Origin: Bacteroidota bacterium
GTDB taxonomy: Bacteria > Zhuqueibacterota > Zhuqueibacteria > Zhuqueibacterales > Geothermadaptataceae
Length of the DNA: 12,921 nucleotides
NCBI GenBank assembly: GCA_011375275.1
Contig: DRLW01000681.1
Span: forward strand, 1 to 12,921
Reading direction: 5' to 3'
Shown here in pieces: positions 1-6,824 of the stretch. The position numbers and the translations under genes are program-made. Each line of letters opens with the position of its first letter. Position 1 is the first letter of the stretch. A model generated the notes under the pieces. The model was not told the DNA's origin. It was given only the letters and a program-made list of their open reading frames with translations, and searched no databases.

Positions 1-437
1 CGATTCTGAAAAAACGCGCCAATTACCGAGAAGCCTTTGACAACTTTGATGCTGAAAAAATTGCCCGCTATGATGAGGATAAAATCCAGTCGCTGATGCA
101 GAATGCCGGCATCGTGCGCAATCGCTTGAAAGTGCGCGCTGCGGTGAAAAATGCCCGTGCCTTTTTAGCGATCCGCGAAGAGTTTGGCTCCTTCGATACA
201 TGGATATGGCAGTTCGTCGATGGCCGCCCGAGGAATAACGCCTGGCGCAGCCTTGCCGAAGTTCCGGCAAAAACGCCCCGGTCTGACGCCATGAGCAAGG
301 CTTTAAAGAAACAGGGATTTACCTTCGTCGGCTCAACCATCTGTTACGCCTTCATGCAGGCGGTCGGCATGGTCAACGATCACACGACCGATTGTTACCG
401 CTACAAAGAGATCACTGCGCTGCACCGTGCGGGCTGA
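1..437 (+). CDS. tag: DNA-3-methyladenine glycosylase I, 3' part (5' end outside window)
   Basis: Base-excision repair enzyme that removes 3-methyladenine from alkylated DNA in the cytoplasm. The reading frame is already open at base 3 and ends with TGA at 435-437, leaving about 144 residues. E. coli Tag is 187 residues, so roughly the first 45-50 are off the window. Visible family hallmarks are the ILKKRANYREAF segment near the left edge and, near the C-terminus, KALKKQGFTFVGSTICYAF followed by QAVGMVNDHTTDC. The His and Cys of NDHTTDC correspond to the last two ligands of the structural zinc known in Tag; the other two ligands lie in the missing N-terminus. The gene runs convergently into the M28 peptidase gene, with only 16 bases between the stops. 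Apart from the window edge nothing looks truncated or frameshifted. Recognition is from conserved motifs and is secure. Confidence 0.95.
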   Translation, partial: ILKKRANYREAFDNFDAEKIARYDEDKIQSLMQNAGIVRNRLKVRAAVKNARAFLAIREEFGSFDTWIWQFVDGRPRNNAWRSLAEVPAKTPRSDAMSKALKKQGFTFVGSTICYAFMQAVGMVNDHTTDCYRYKEITALHRAG

Positions 438-455
438 GCCCCTCACGTGGGGTTC
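436..455. terminator. Short hairpin spanning both convergent stop codons
   Basis: GAGCCCC (436-442) can pair with GGGGTTC (449-455) around a six-base loop, with one G.U pair. It covers the end of the tag stop codon on the + strand and the end of the peptidase stop codon on the - strand. No run of T follows on either side, so it is not a canonical intrinsic terminator. It may act as a weak bidirectional terminator or 3'-end stabiliser. The pairing is visible; the function is inferred. Confidence 0.3.
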
Positions 456-2757
456 ACTCTGCTTCCAGATGGATCGATTTGCGAAAAATGGTACGCGGGC
501 TGAGAATATCGCTCCGGGGCATGGCCGGTCGCGGCCATGCTACTCCCTTCGGCCTGCCGTAAATGACATACCGCATGCGCACTTCCGCCGGTTTGGACAC
601 AGCCCGCTCGATGACAAAATCCAGCCCGGTCAGCGGGACGTTATAGTACACCAGCCAGCGCCAGCCGCGCATGCTGTAGGCGCCATCTTTCTGCTGCAGA
701 TCGATGGTTCTGCCTTCATAGTGCAGAGCGCGCACGGATGAATCGGCTGGCACGTACAGCGATAAAACACCTGAGGTTTTCCCGGGGAAAAAGCGCAGCG
801 TTGTGTAACGCACATCTGCAGAGATGCTGTCGCGGATGACCGAAAACTCCGGCTGCCCGGACGGCTGCGGAGCTGCAGCAGTGCGCAACACCCCCTGATA
901 CGTGGGCGCGATGACCTCCTGCGGTCTCTCCTGCGCATTGCTGCCGAGAAAAGCATCCAGAGCCGCATTCTCCTGCCGGCCATAGCTGGCCCAGAAACTT
1001 TCACCGCTGTCCTGATCGGTGATATGCAGGATATCGACACGCTGCAGGCCGGGTGGTGCGGTGACAAGGTGCACCTGCAGGCCGAGTACGATCAGCGCGC
1101 CGATTACGGCAAAAAACGCCGCCAGTCTTCCCGCCTGCTGTCCGCCCACTATACGCAGATGGGGCACGACCAGGCCACTGAAGAGAGCGAGCAGGCCGGT
1201 AAGGACAGACGCAGCACGTATGGTCAGACCGAGCAGCATCATGTATATCATCGGCGCCAGCATCACCACAACCGGCACGGCTGTACCGAGAAGAATCAGC
1301 ACCGGCTTCCAGTCATTGCGGGCTTCACATTTCAGCAAAAAGATCAGCGCGAACCCGAGGGAGCTGAAGAAAAAAGGCCACAGGAAAAGAAAGCTGGCCC
1401 CGGGAGTAAACCAGGCCGACAGAACGGTAAGGACGCCCCAGAGTGCCAGTGCTCCGGCTGTCAGCTCCCAGGCATTTGTTTTTCTCAGCACAACGGCGAA
1501 AACCGCGAGCGCGATGGCAAAAACCACGATGGCCTGGCCCATGAAGATGTATTTTTCCACAGAGAGCACATCATAAAACTTCGTCCGCGGCAACCATGCG
1601 CTCATGCCGGCTTGTACCATATAAAAGACCATCGCTGACAGCACAACCGTCGCCAGCAGAGCGGCTGTCCCGGTGATGAGTCCCCGTGTGCTGATCAGCT
1701 CCTTTTCATACCCTAACCGCAGCGCGGCGAAGAAGATGAACATGGCCACGAGCACGAGCAGAAGCGCCTGCCCATTGCTGTACACGACGAACAGGAAACG
1801 CAGCGGGGTAAAATAAACCTGATTGGGTGCGGGAAGCTTGGTCAAATCGAGATTGCCGAAATGACGCGTCAGGGAGAGCGCATAGGAGCCATGATGCTGG
1901 AGGCTGGCTTCACTGATAGTGTCGAGGTTATCAAAGGGTGTGTGATAGTGTTCATGGCCGTCCACATAGGCGAAATTCAGTCCGGGGATCCCGGCTTGTT
2001 TGAAAACAGAAAAGTCCGTATCATTCGGCATGCGCTTATAGACTTCAATGGCCATGGAGTTGCCCGCCGGGTATGGCGCTGCAAGAGAAAATTCGCGGGC
2101 CAATCTGCCATTGTTCTCACTGGTTTCGAACAGCAGCGAAGCACCGTGGCTGCCCCGGGCTTCGAAGTTGAGCACCAGTCCTGTTTCAGCGGCAAGAGGG
2201 TGCTGCTGCACAAAAGCACGCGCACCGACCAGACCCAGCTCTTCACCGTCGGTAAAAAGGACGATGAGATCGTTTTTCAGCGCAGGTCCGTGGTTCAGGG
2301 CGCGAAGCGTTTCGAGGATGGCGGCGACACCGGCACCATCATCGCTGGCGCCGTAAGAGCCGGGCACGGCATCGTAGTGTGCCATCAGCAAAAGCGCTTT
2401 GCTGCTATCCGTGCCCTTCTTGCGCGCGACGATATTGCTGATGCGTATGGCCGGATTGTGGCCCGGACCGGTGATAAGGGCGGGTTGCAGCTCTACTTCG
2501 AACCCGAGACCGCGCAGTCTGTTCAGCAAGGTATCGCGCAGCGCCTGGTGCCGGGCCGAGCCGAGAGGGTGAGGTTTTTCTGCAAGCACGCGCAGTATGG
2601 CCATGGCGCGGCCTGAGGAGAAGTGCTCGGCCGGCGCATCAGCGCTTACAGGCTCAGGCGGTGCATTTTGAGCGAGACCCAAAAAAATAGCCAGCACCAA
2701 ACCGGCTGCGAGTACAACGCGCGCCAGCATGGGGACCCCGGATAATTTGTCAGACAT
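454..2757 (-). CDS. Membrane-anchored M28-family zinc aminopeptidase with polytopic C-terminal region
   Basis: Predicted metallo-exopeptidase of 767 residues. Residues about 11-30 form an N-terminal membrane anchor. Residues about 45-300 form an M28 peptidase domain with the expected metal and catalytic residues: AHYD (H127, D129), SDDGAG (D139), DGEELG (E172/E173), NFEARG (E199) and YHTPFDNLD (H272). After residue 315 come about eight hydrophobic segments and then a soluble C-terminal tail of roughly 180 residues. M28 domain plus multi-span region resembles the vacuolar/ER membrane protease architecture (Pff1, ERMP1-like), so the catalytic domain should face the periplasm. I chose ATG at 2757 (MSDKLSG) because GGAG lies six bases upstream; an in-frame ATG at 2769 overlaps that ribosome binding site. 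It lies 138 bases downstream of the membrane-protein gene on the same strand, possibly co-transcribed. Substrate unknown. Confidence 0.88.
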   Translation of the reverse strand: MSDKLSGVPMLARVVLAAGLVLAIFLGLAQNAPPEPVSADAPAEHFSSGRAMAILRVLAEKPHPLGSARHQALRDTLLNRLRGLGFEVELQPALITGPGHNPAIRISNIVARKKGTDSSKALLLMAHYDAVPGSYGASDDGAGVAAILETLRALNHGPALKNDLIVLFTDGEELGLVGARAFVQQHPLAAETGLVLNFEARGSHGASLLFETSENNGRLAREFSLAAPYPAGNSMAIEVYKRMPNDTDFSVFKQAGIPGLNFAYVDGHEHYHTPFDNLDTISEASLQHHGSYALSLTRHFGNLDLTKLPAPNQVYFTPLRFLFVVYSNGQALLLVLVAMFIFFAALRLGYEKELISTRGLITGTAALLATVVLSAMVFYMVQAGMSAWLPRTKFYDVLSVEKYIFMGQAIVVFAIALAVFAVVLRKTNAWELTAGALALWGVLTVLSAWFTPGASFLFLWPFFFSSLGFALIFLLKCEARNDWKPVLILLGTAVPVVVMLAPMIYMMLLGLTIRAASVLTGLLALFSGLVVPHLRIVGGQQAGRLAAFFAVIGALIVLGLQVHLVTAPPGLQRVDILHITDQDSGESFWASYGRQENAALDAFLGSNAQERPQEVIAPTYQGVLRTAAAPQPSGQPEFSVIRDSISADVRYTTLRFFPGKTSGVLSLYVPADSSVRALHYEGRTIDLQQKDGAYSMRGWRWLVYYNVPLTGLDFVIERAVSKPAEVRMRYVIYGRPKGVAWPRPAMPRSDILSPRTIFRKSIHLEAE

Positions 2758-2836
2758 GGTACTCTCCATAATCGATGTAGATGCCGTTCAGAAATCGAGT
2801 CGGTCAGGAATCGCTGTAGCCAGCTCAGGAATGGGC

Positions 2837-2874
2837 GCTTCTCCCCTGCCGCATCATTCCGGCCGGAGAGAAGC
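2837..2874 (-). other. Imperfect hairpin between the two minus-strand genes
   Basis: On the minus strand a ten-base arm GCTTCTCTCC pairs with GGGGAGAAGC (one G.U) around an 18-base loop, in the 138-base spacer between the membrane-protein gene and the peptidase gene. No T-tract follows, so it is more likely a processing or stability element, or chance, than a terminator. Confidence 0.25.
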
Positions 2875-2895
2875 AGCGTGCCGGGATCTCCCGGG

Positions 2896-3993
2896 CTAAA
2901 TCTTGCCTGCGAGGTCTTCAGAAGCAGAGAGCGAGTCGATGAAGGTAGCGATGCGCATACGATCGTGCTTTTTGACAGTTTTTTTGAACTCACTCATGCG
3001 CGGGCCGATATACGGGTCCCTGGCCAGATAAACCGTTGCCAGCTCGATGATAAGATTTTGTATTTCCCGGCGCCGATTCGAGCTTTTACTCTGACTTGTG
3101 CGCAAAAACATGAGATAATGGACCACCGCCGCCTTTTTATTGGCTAACTCGTCCACAGCAAAACGATTCGACAGCGTCAGAAATGTATCTCCCAACTCGA
3201 GATGTTTGTAGTAACCCTCACGCAGCTCCCGCGTCGCTGCAATGAAGAGCTCGAAATCATCGACACTGCGAAATTTATTCTGCAGAAAATATAGCCGTGC
3301 CAGCGCCTTTTCGCGCAGCGTGCGATCCCGGGAATCGCGCAAAACGCGAAACAGGAAATCGACAGCGAGGTTGGCGTCCGGTCTTTTGCCGGCTGAATCG
3401 CGCTGGCTGTAATAATAGCCCATAGCGAGCAGATGTTCACTGGACATCAGACGCAGGCTGAGGGCATCGCGTGGCTCATCGATGAAACCGAGGGAAGTGG
3501 AGTCCTTGCGTGTGAGCACGCGGATTTTACCATCATCAACCTGCAGGATACGCGCGGCGCCGTCAAAACCATCCCGCGGCAGGCGAGGAAAGAGCAGTGT
3601 ATCCGCAGCCCCGTCGATAAACAACGGCAGGGTGAGTTCGATCGGCTCGCCGTTGAGGTCGAAAAAGTAAATTTTGCCCGGATGAAATTCCACGGGCTTG
3701 TCGCCGAGCTCGACGACAGCACCGGACAGCTTGACGATGATCCAGATCGAGCCGAAAATAGCAGCGAGTGTACCGGTCACCTTGATCGCACCGATGGTGA
3801 CTTCCGTTTTGTTGTCGATCCCGCCGAGAAAGCGATAAGTAAACGAGGTGATCGCCAGTGCAAAAAAAATAGCACCGATGATGGGCTTATCGAGGGTATT
3901 CAAAAACCAGGTTCCCCCGAACAATCCGATGACGATCGTGCTGAGGATAACGATGTCATTCAGATGGCGAAAAAACGGGTGGGGTATTTTCAT
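2896..3993 (-). CDS. Unrecognised inner-membrane protein with helical C-terminal region
   Basis: Protein of 365 residues that I do not recognise. The first 90 residues hold three likely membrane helices (about 12-31, 37-54 and 67-88). A probably beta-rich stretch (about 95-165) includes EFHPGKIYFFDLNGEPIEL. The second half is charged and alpha-helical with alternating Leu/Ala/Tyr/Arg patterns that resemble TPR-like helical repeats, but no clear repeat register was established. The longest frame starts at GTG 3999, but AGGA sits one base from that GTG and seven bases from the ATG at 3993, so 3993 is preferred. It precedes the M28 peptidase gene on the same strand and is transcribed divergently from the MBL-fold hydrolase across the REP array. 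A role linked to the peptidase is possible from position only. Confidence 0.75.
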   Translation of the reverse strand: MKIPHPFFRHLNDIVILSTIVIGLFGGTWFLNTLDKPIIGAIFFALAITSFTYRFLGGIDNKTEVTIGAIKVTGTLAAIFGSIWIIVKLSGAVVELGDKPVEFHPGKIYFFDLNGEPIELTLPLFIDGAADTLLFPRLPRDGFDGAARILQVDDGKIRVLTRKDSTSLGFIDEPRDALSLRLMSSEHLLAMGYYYSQRDSAGKRPDANLAVDFLFRVLRDSRDRTLREKALARLYFLQNKFRSVDDFELFIAATRELREGYYKHLELGDTFLTLSNRFAVDELANKKAAVVHYLMFLRTSQSKSSNRRREIQNLIIELATVYLARDPYIGPRMSEFKKTVKKHDRMRIATFIDSLSASEDLAGKI

Positions 3994-4156
3994 AATCACG
4001 TCCTGTCAATGTGTACTCCGTGAAAAAAACAAACCACGGCTTGTCGGGTAAAATGACGAATGTGAAACTGGCAGTCAAGTAACGGCGGACGAAAGAACGT
4101 TTCTCACTGCCCGGTGCCGGCAGCCAGGCCTGGTTAGAGTTCAAAGCATGGGATGC

Positions 4157-4180
4157 CTGAATTGTTGCCAATTCAGCTAC
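4157..4180 (-). repeat. REP element A1
   Basis: Read on the minus strand: GTAG (4180-4177), 8-bp stem CTGAATTG/CAATTCAG and GCAA loop. All eight pairs are Watson-Crick. Confidence 0.85.
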
Positions 4181-4197
4181 CTTCAGGGGCGAACAAT

Positions 4198-4221
4198 GTA
4201 ACCGAATTCGCAAGAATTCGG
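4198..4221 (+). repeat. REP element B1 (GTAA foot)
   Basis: Plus strand: GTAA (4198-4201), stem CCGAATTC/GAATTCGG, loop GCAA (4210-4213). It is the only copy whose tetranucleotide departs from GTAG, which may weaken recognition if a RAYT acts here. Confidence 0.85.
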
Positions 4222-4242
4222 GCCGGTCGAAGCATGGGATGC

Positions 4243-4266
4243 CTGAATTGTTGCCAATTCAGCTAC
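4243..4266 (-). repeat. REP element A2
   Basis: Same sequence as A1 in the second unit: GTAG foot (4266-4263), perfect 8-bp stem and GCAA loop on the minus strand. Confidence 0.85.
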
Positions 4267-4284
4267 CTGCAAGGGGCGTACAAT

Positions 4285-4308
4285 GTAGCCGAATTCGCAA
4301 GAATTCGG
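4285..4308 (+). repeat. REP element B2
   Basis: Plus strand GTAG (4285-4288), stem CCGAATTC/GAATTCGG, loop GCAA (4297-4300). It is the canonical plus-type copy. Confidence 0.85.
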
Positions 4309-4329
4309 GTCGGTCAAAGCCTGTGGCAC

Positions 4330-4353
4330 CTGAATTGTTGCCAATTCAGCTAC
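4330..4353 (-). repeat. REP element A3 (terminal half unit)
   Basis: Same foot, stem and loop as A1 and A2 on the minus strand. The expected plus-type partner downstream is absent because the unit breaks off near 4366. Confidence 0.83.
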
Positions 4354-4478
4354 CTGGCAAGGGCGCTCTCGTCACACCGCTACTGCGGCAGTGCACAAGC
4401 GCAGCGAGATAGCACCTACCCCGAAAACCCGCATCCATTCCAGAGCGGAACACTGCGGAATAAATTATTTTTCAAGCC

Positions 4479-5621
4479 ATGAACAGACAGACAGCTTTTT
4501 GCAACTTTCTTTTTATCCTGCTCACAAGCGCTGCCGTTTTTGCCCAGCGCCGCCCGGTTCCGGCTATCGATCACGGGCAGGTACCAGGCTACGGCGGCAA
4601 AGGGATCATGCTCGAGTGGAGCACCCTCAGCCGGCAGCAGGCGGAGCCGGACGTACCTGCGAGCCCGGAACCGCCGGCTGGCCTGTACCTGCGCTGGCTC
4701 GGGGTCGCCGGCTTCGAGCTCAGCGATGACAGCACCACGATTCTGATCGATCCTTTTGTTTCCCGCCCCGCCCTGCAGGCCCGGGCCCTGTTTGCCCGAC
4801 TACAGCCGGACACACAACTGGTTTCCGGGCTGTTGCTGCCGAAAGAGGGCCGCCGGAAGATTCGCGCTGTGCTGGTTTCTCACGCCCATTACGACCACGT
4901 GTTCGACGTTCCCCTGCTTCTCGAACTCGCCCGTGCCGCCGGCCATCATCCCGTGGTCCTCGGTGATGCAAACGTTGCGGCTGCTGTGGGCACGCAAACA
5001 GAACGCATGCACACGCTGGATGTTTCCGCCGCGCAGAAGCTGGTGAACGGTCAAAAAGTCTGGCCGGCCGGTTCTTTCGGCGCGTTCACCATAAGCGTCA
5101 TCGCCTCAGATCACCCGTCCTACGATCATCTGCCGGGCGTGCTCCTCGATGGCCGCATCAACGGTACGCCGAAACGCATGCTGGCGTTCAAAACCCGCTT
5201 CAACACCACGCTGCAATGGCTGATCACCTATAAAAACCTGCGTATCCTGTTCAGCGAAACCCCGATTTACCGCCATCCTCAGGACATCGGCCCGGTGGAT
5301 ATTCTGGTACAGGGCATCGCCTCCCGGCTGGACAGGCAGAACCTGATCGCTGCTCTGGAAAATCTGCAACCGCGTTATCTCATTCCCAGCCATTTTGATG
5401 ATTTTTTCAAACCGCTCAGCCAGATGCAGGAGCTCGACTACCGTATCGGCACTGGAGCAGATTTTGCCCGGCTGCCCGAGTTCATCGATGCATGCGATAG
5501 CTGGTACTTCCCGCAGATGCACAAACACAGCGGAACCCGGCGCCATGAACCGGCGCTGCGCATGATGGCCATGTTCCGCTATTATGCCCTGAACAACCTG
5601 CTCGCGGAAAAACGGAAGTGA
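4479..5621 (+). CDS. Exported metallo-beta-lactamase-fold hydrolase (UlaG/RomA-like)
   Basis: Protein of 380 residues with an N-terminal signal peptide (hydrophobic FLFILLTSAAVFA, likely cleavage near AQ at 22-23). The MBL-fold domain starts around residue 68 (LYLRWLGVAGFEL, TTILIDPFVSRP). The metal site is visible as HAHYDH (H135, H137, D139, H140), a later SDHPSYDH (H212) and PSHFDD (H305). At the position where many family members have SGDT with a bridging Asp, this protein reads FSETP (E260), a possible ligand change. The fold supports a periplasmic or surface hydrolase, but the substrate cannot be read from sequence. No Shine-Dalgarno motif precedes the ATG (AT-rich TAAATTATTTTTC instead). 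This start is kept because it gives an intact signal peptide. It is transcribed divergently from the 365-residue membrane protein across the REP array. Confidence 0.87.
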   Translation: MNRQTAFCNFLFILLTSAAVFAQRRPVPAIDHGQVPGYGGKGIMLEWSTLSRQQAEPDVPASPEPPAGLYLRWLGVAGFELSDDSTTILIDPFVSRPALQARALFARLQPDTQLVSGLLLPKEGRRKIRAVLVSHAHYDHVFDVPLLLELARAAGHHPVVLGDANVAAAVGTQTERMHTLDVSAAQKLVNGQKVWPAGSFGAFTISVIASDHPSYDHLPGVLLDGRINGTPKRMLAFKTRFNTTLQWLITYKNLRILFSETPIYRHPQDIGPVDILVQGIASRLDRQNLIAALENLQPRYLIPSHFDDFFKPLSQMQELDYRIGTGADFARLPEFIDACDSWYFPQMHKHSGTRRHEPALRMMAMFRYYALNNLLAEKRK

Positions 5622-5982
5622 GCTGTGCGCTGCTGTCCGGCGCAGCCTCCCGTTTCGCCATTCACGATACGGTCGTTGAAAGGAGTTTTGCACCCTTAGC
5701 AGGATGAATATGCTTTACTTTTATCCGCGAAATACCGTACTTGAGTCCTGCATTCGGCAGTGCACAAAAGCTGCTGCAGACAAAATCCCGTTTTATTACA
5801 ACGGCCCTTGGGGTAAGGGATGTCAGGTCAGCCCGAGGATTTCGGGGAAAAAACGCCTTCATGCAACATAGCGAAAAAAAACAGCGTAAAGGCCTCTTTT
5901 GAAAAACCCTGAACTTTTCATCAAACACAGGTTTTCGTCATTTTTTTGTGGATCAGATTCTTAACAGAGGGAGTACATTACT
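5622..5982. other. Intergenic region without recognisable gene
   Basis: No coding sequence is supported here; the one open frame on the minus strand has low-complexity, basic-rich composition and no ribosome binding site. Two small hairpins lie 27 bases apart: CCCTT/AAGGG (5805-5819) and CCCGA/TCGGG (5832-5846), each a 5-bp stem with a 5-base loop starting GG, followed by a run of A. This could be a small structured leader of the downstream gene, but the stems are short enough to be chance. Confidence 0.5.
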
Positions 5983-6315
5983 ATGGGTATAATTCTAACC
6001 TTATTGCTGCGAAGTCTGGTTGTCTTTCTCATCGCAGAATTTCTGCCGGCTGTGCGGGTAAAGAGTTTCGGCGTCGCGGTGCTCGTCGCCGTTGTGTACA
6101 GTGTGTTGAATTTCCTGCTGTTCTGGGTCATCACCATTTTGCTTTTCCCCCTGCAATTGCTGACCCTGGGCTTATTTTCTCTGGTCATCAACGCTTTTCT
6201 GCTCTGGCTCACCGACGCGCTGATCGATGATTTCGAGATCGACGGCCTGGGCTGGACGTTCATCGCCGCTGTGCTGATCAGCATCGGCAATATCCTGATC
6301 AGAATGATCGTCTGA
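5983..6315 (+). CDS. YvlD-like small membrane protein (Phage_holin_4_2 / 'phage holin family')
   Basis: Protein of 110 residues, almost entirely hydrophobic, with four predicted membrane helices (about 3-22, 28-48, 52-76, 88-108). The segment LQLLTLGLFSLVINAFLLW followed by LTDALIDDFEIDGLGWTF matches the conserved core of the chromosomal YvlD-like family that databases label phage holin family IV. Despite the label these are ordinary chromosomal membrane proteins, and no phage genes are nearby, so a lysis role is not implied. GAGGGAG at 5967-5973 lies nine bases before the ATG and fixes the start. It is probably monocistronic or the first gene before the small orphan gene, 153 bases downstream. 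Family assignment is from motif memory; cellular role unknown. Confidence 0.85.
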   Translation: MGIILTLLLRSLVVFLIAEFLPAVRVKSFGVAVLVAVVYSVLNFLLFWVITILLFPLQLLTLGLFSLVINAFLLWLTDALIDDFEIDGLGWTFIAAVLISIGNILIRMIV

Positions 6316-6382
6316 TCCGTCTCTCACCCGTCTCAGGGCCGGGGCGCCGCCGCACTCTTCGCAGCACGATAGTATTTTTTCT

Positions 6383-6420
6383 ACACATGTGTGACAATTA
6401 CGCAAGATCGCTTGTGTAAC
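6383..6420 (+). promoter_or_regulatory. Candidate promoter with overlapping palindrome
   Basis: GTGACA (6391-6396) and TGTAAC (6415-6420), spaced 18 bases, resemble -35 and -10 boxes. The perfect 10-base palindrome ACACATGTGT (6383-6392) overlaps the -35 box and could be an operator. A second pairing, TTGTGT (6413-6418) with TAAACT 17 bases later (6436-6441), is also possible. Only the downstream orphan gene would be served. Confidence 0.33.
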
Positions 6421-6457
6421 TGCCATGTTTTTCGTAAACTTAAAGACGGACAAACAT

Positions 6458-6462
6458 GGAGG
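6458..6462 (+). promoter_or_regulatory. Strong ribosome binding site of the orphan gene
   Basis: GGAGG six bases before ATG 6469. It decides the start: the open frame extends upstream to 6391 but has no ribosome binding site there. Confidence 0.8.
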
Positions 6463-6468
6463 TCCATC

Positions 6469-6819
6469 ATGGAAAAGCACGTTGCAACACCGTATCAAGC
6501 GGAGGCTTTTTCCGAGCTGGCCAACCTGCTGCATGCCCGGCGCCAAAAAGTAGCTGAGCTGGTAGCGCGCAAGCAACACCCGCTGCCACTTCCGCAACAT
6601 TCCGGAGACGCTTTTTTATTCGATGCATCCTACCGGTTGAAATTGCGCAAATGGATACGAGAGGAGCGCAATTTGAAGATGCGCGGCGGGCTGGGCAAAA
6701 GCACCCTGTCGCTGATCGAAAAAGAGCTCGAACGCGGCACCGGCTTACCCGGCAACGAAGTATCGTGGTCAATCGATTCAGACCTGGAAAAAACGCCTCC
6801 CGGCCATTATCTCGGCTGA
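6469..6819 (+). CDS. Hypothetical 116-residue cytoplasmic protein, own transcription unit
   Basis: I do not recognise this protein. It has no signal peptide or membrane segment. It is rich in charged residues and looks mostly helical: an N-terminal helix with AFSELANLLHARRQKVAELV, a Pro/His-rich linker (HPLPLPQHSGD, about 42-52), then basic helices with LKLRKWIREERNLKMRGG and STLSLIEKELERG. The tail after residue 95 is acidic and Pro-rich. The basic central part could bind nucleic acid, but no known helix-turn-helix or other fold is evident. The start is fixed by a consensus GGAGG. A candidate promoter lies upstream and a very strong terminator five bases after the stop, so the gene is probably expressed on its own. 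That packaging argues it is a real gene despite lacking recognisable relatives. Confidence 0.75.
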   Translation: MEKHVATPYQAEAFSELANLLHARRQKVAELVARKQHPLPLPQHSGDAFLFDASYRLKLRKWIREERNLKMRGGLGKSTLSLIEKELERGTGLPGNEVSWSIDSDLEKTPPGHYLG

Positions 6820-6824
6820 AACAG

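Larger units (their letters stand above)
4141..4366. repeat. BIME-like array of five REP palindromes in alternating orientation
   Basis: A unit of about 86 bases occurs two and a half times, starting at 4141, 4227 and 4314. Each full unit carries one REP on the minus strand and one on the plus strand; the third copy keeps only the first and diverges after about 4366. Every REP is a GTAG-type tetranucleotide directly followed by a perfect 8-bp stem closed by GCAA, a GNRA-type loop if transcribed. Minus-type stem: CTGAATTG/CAATTCAG. Plus-type stem: CCGAATTC/GAATTCGG. The two types differ at two stem positions and both changes preserve pairing. A GTAG/GGAG foot plus hairpin is the known recognition signature of RAYT (TnpA-REP) HUH transposases. 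No such gene is in the window, so a trans-acting enzyme elsewhere in the genome is inferred. The array fills the divergent promoter region of two genes, where it could affect transcription of both. Confidence 0.88.

Noticed and set aside
1019..1638. Long plus-strand frames opposite the M28 peptidase (also 1861-2616)
   Set aside because: Antisense shadows of a gene with clear catalytic motifs; their composition (Arg/Gln/His-rich) is that of non-coding frames.
4141..4370. Possible CRISPR array because of regular repeats
   Set aside because: The whole 86-base unit is repeated; there are no constant short repeats separated by unique spacers, and no cas gene nearby.
4153..4482. 109-codon plus-strand open frame with an internally repeated peptide (LNCCQFSYL)
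   Set aside because: The repeat is just translation of the REP array; there is no ribosome binding site and the frame runs into the start of the MBL gene.
4386..5767. 13-base direct repeat CGGCAGTGCACAA at 4386-4398 and 5755-5767 flanking the MBL gene, suggestive of a target duplication
   Set aside because: About one exact 13-base match pair is expected by chance in a window of this length, and the flanks show no inverted repeats.
5983..6315. Prophage inference from the 'holin' label
   Set aside because: No endolysin, structural or integrase genes are present; the family is mostly chromosomal YvlD-like membrane proteins.
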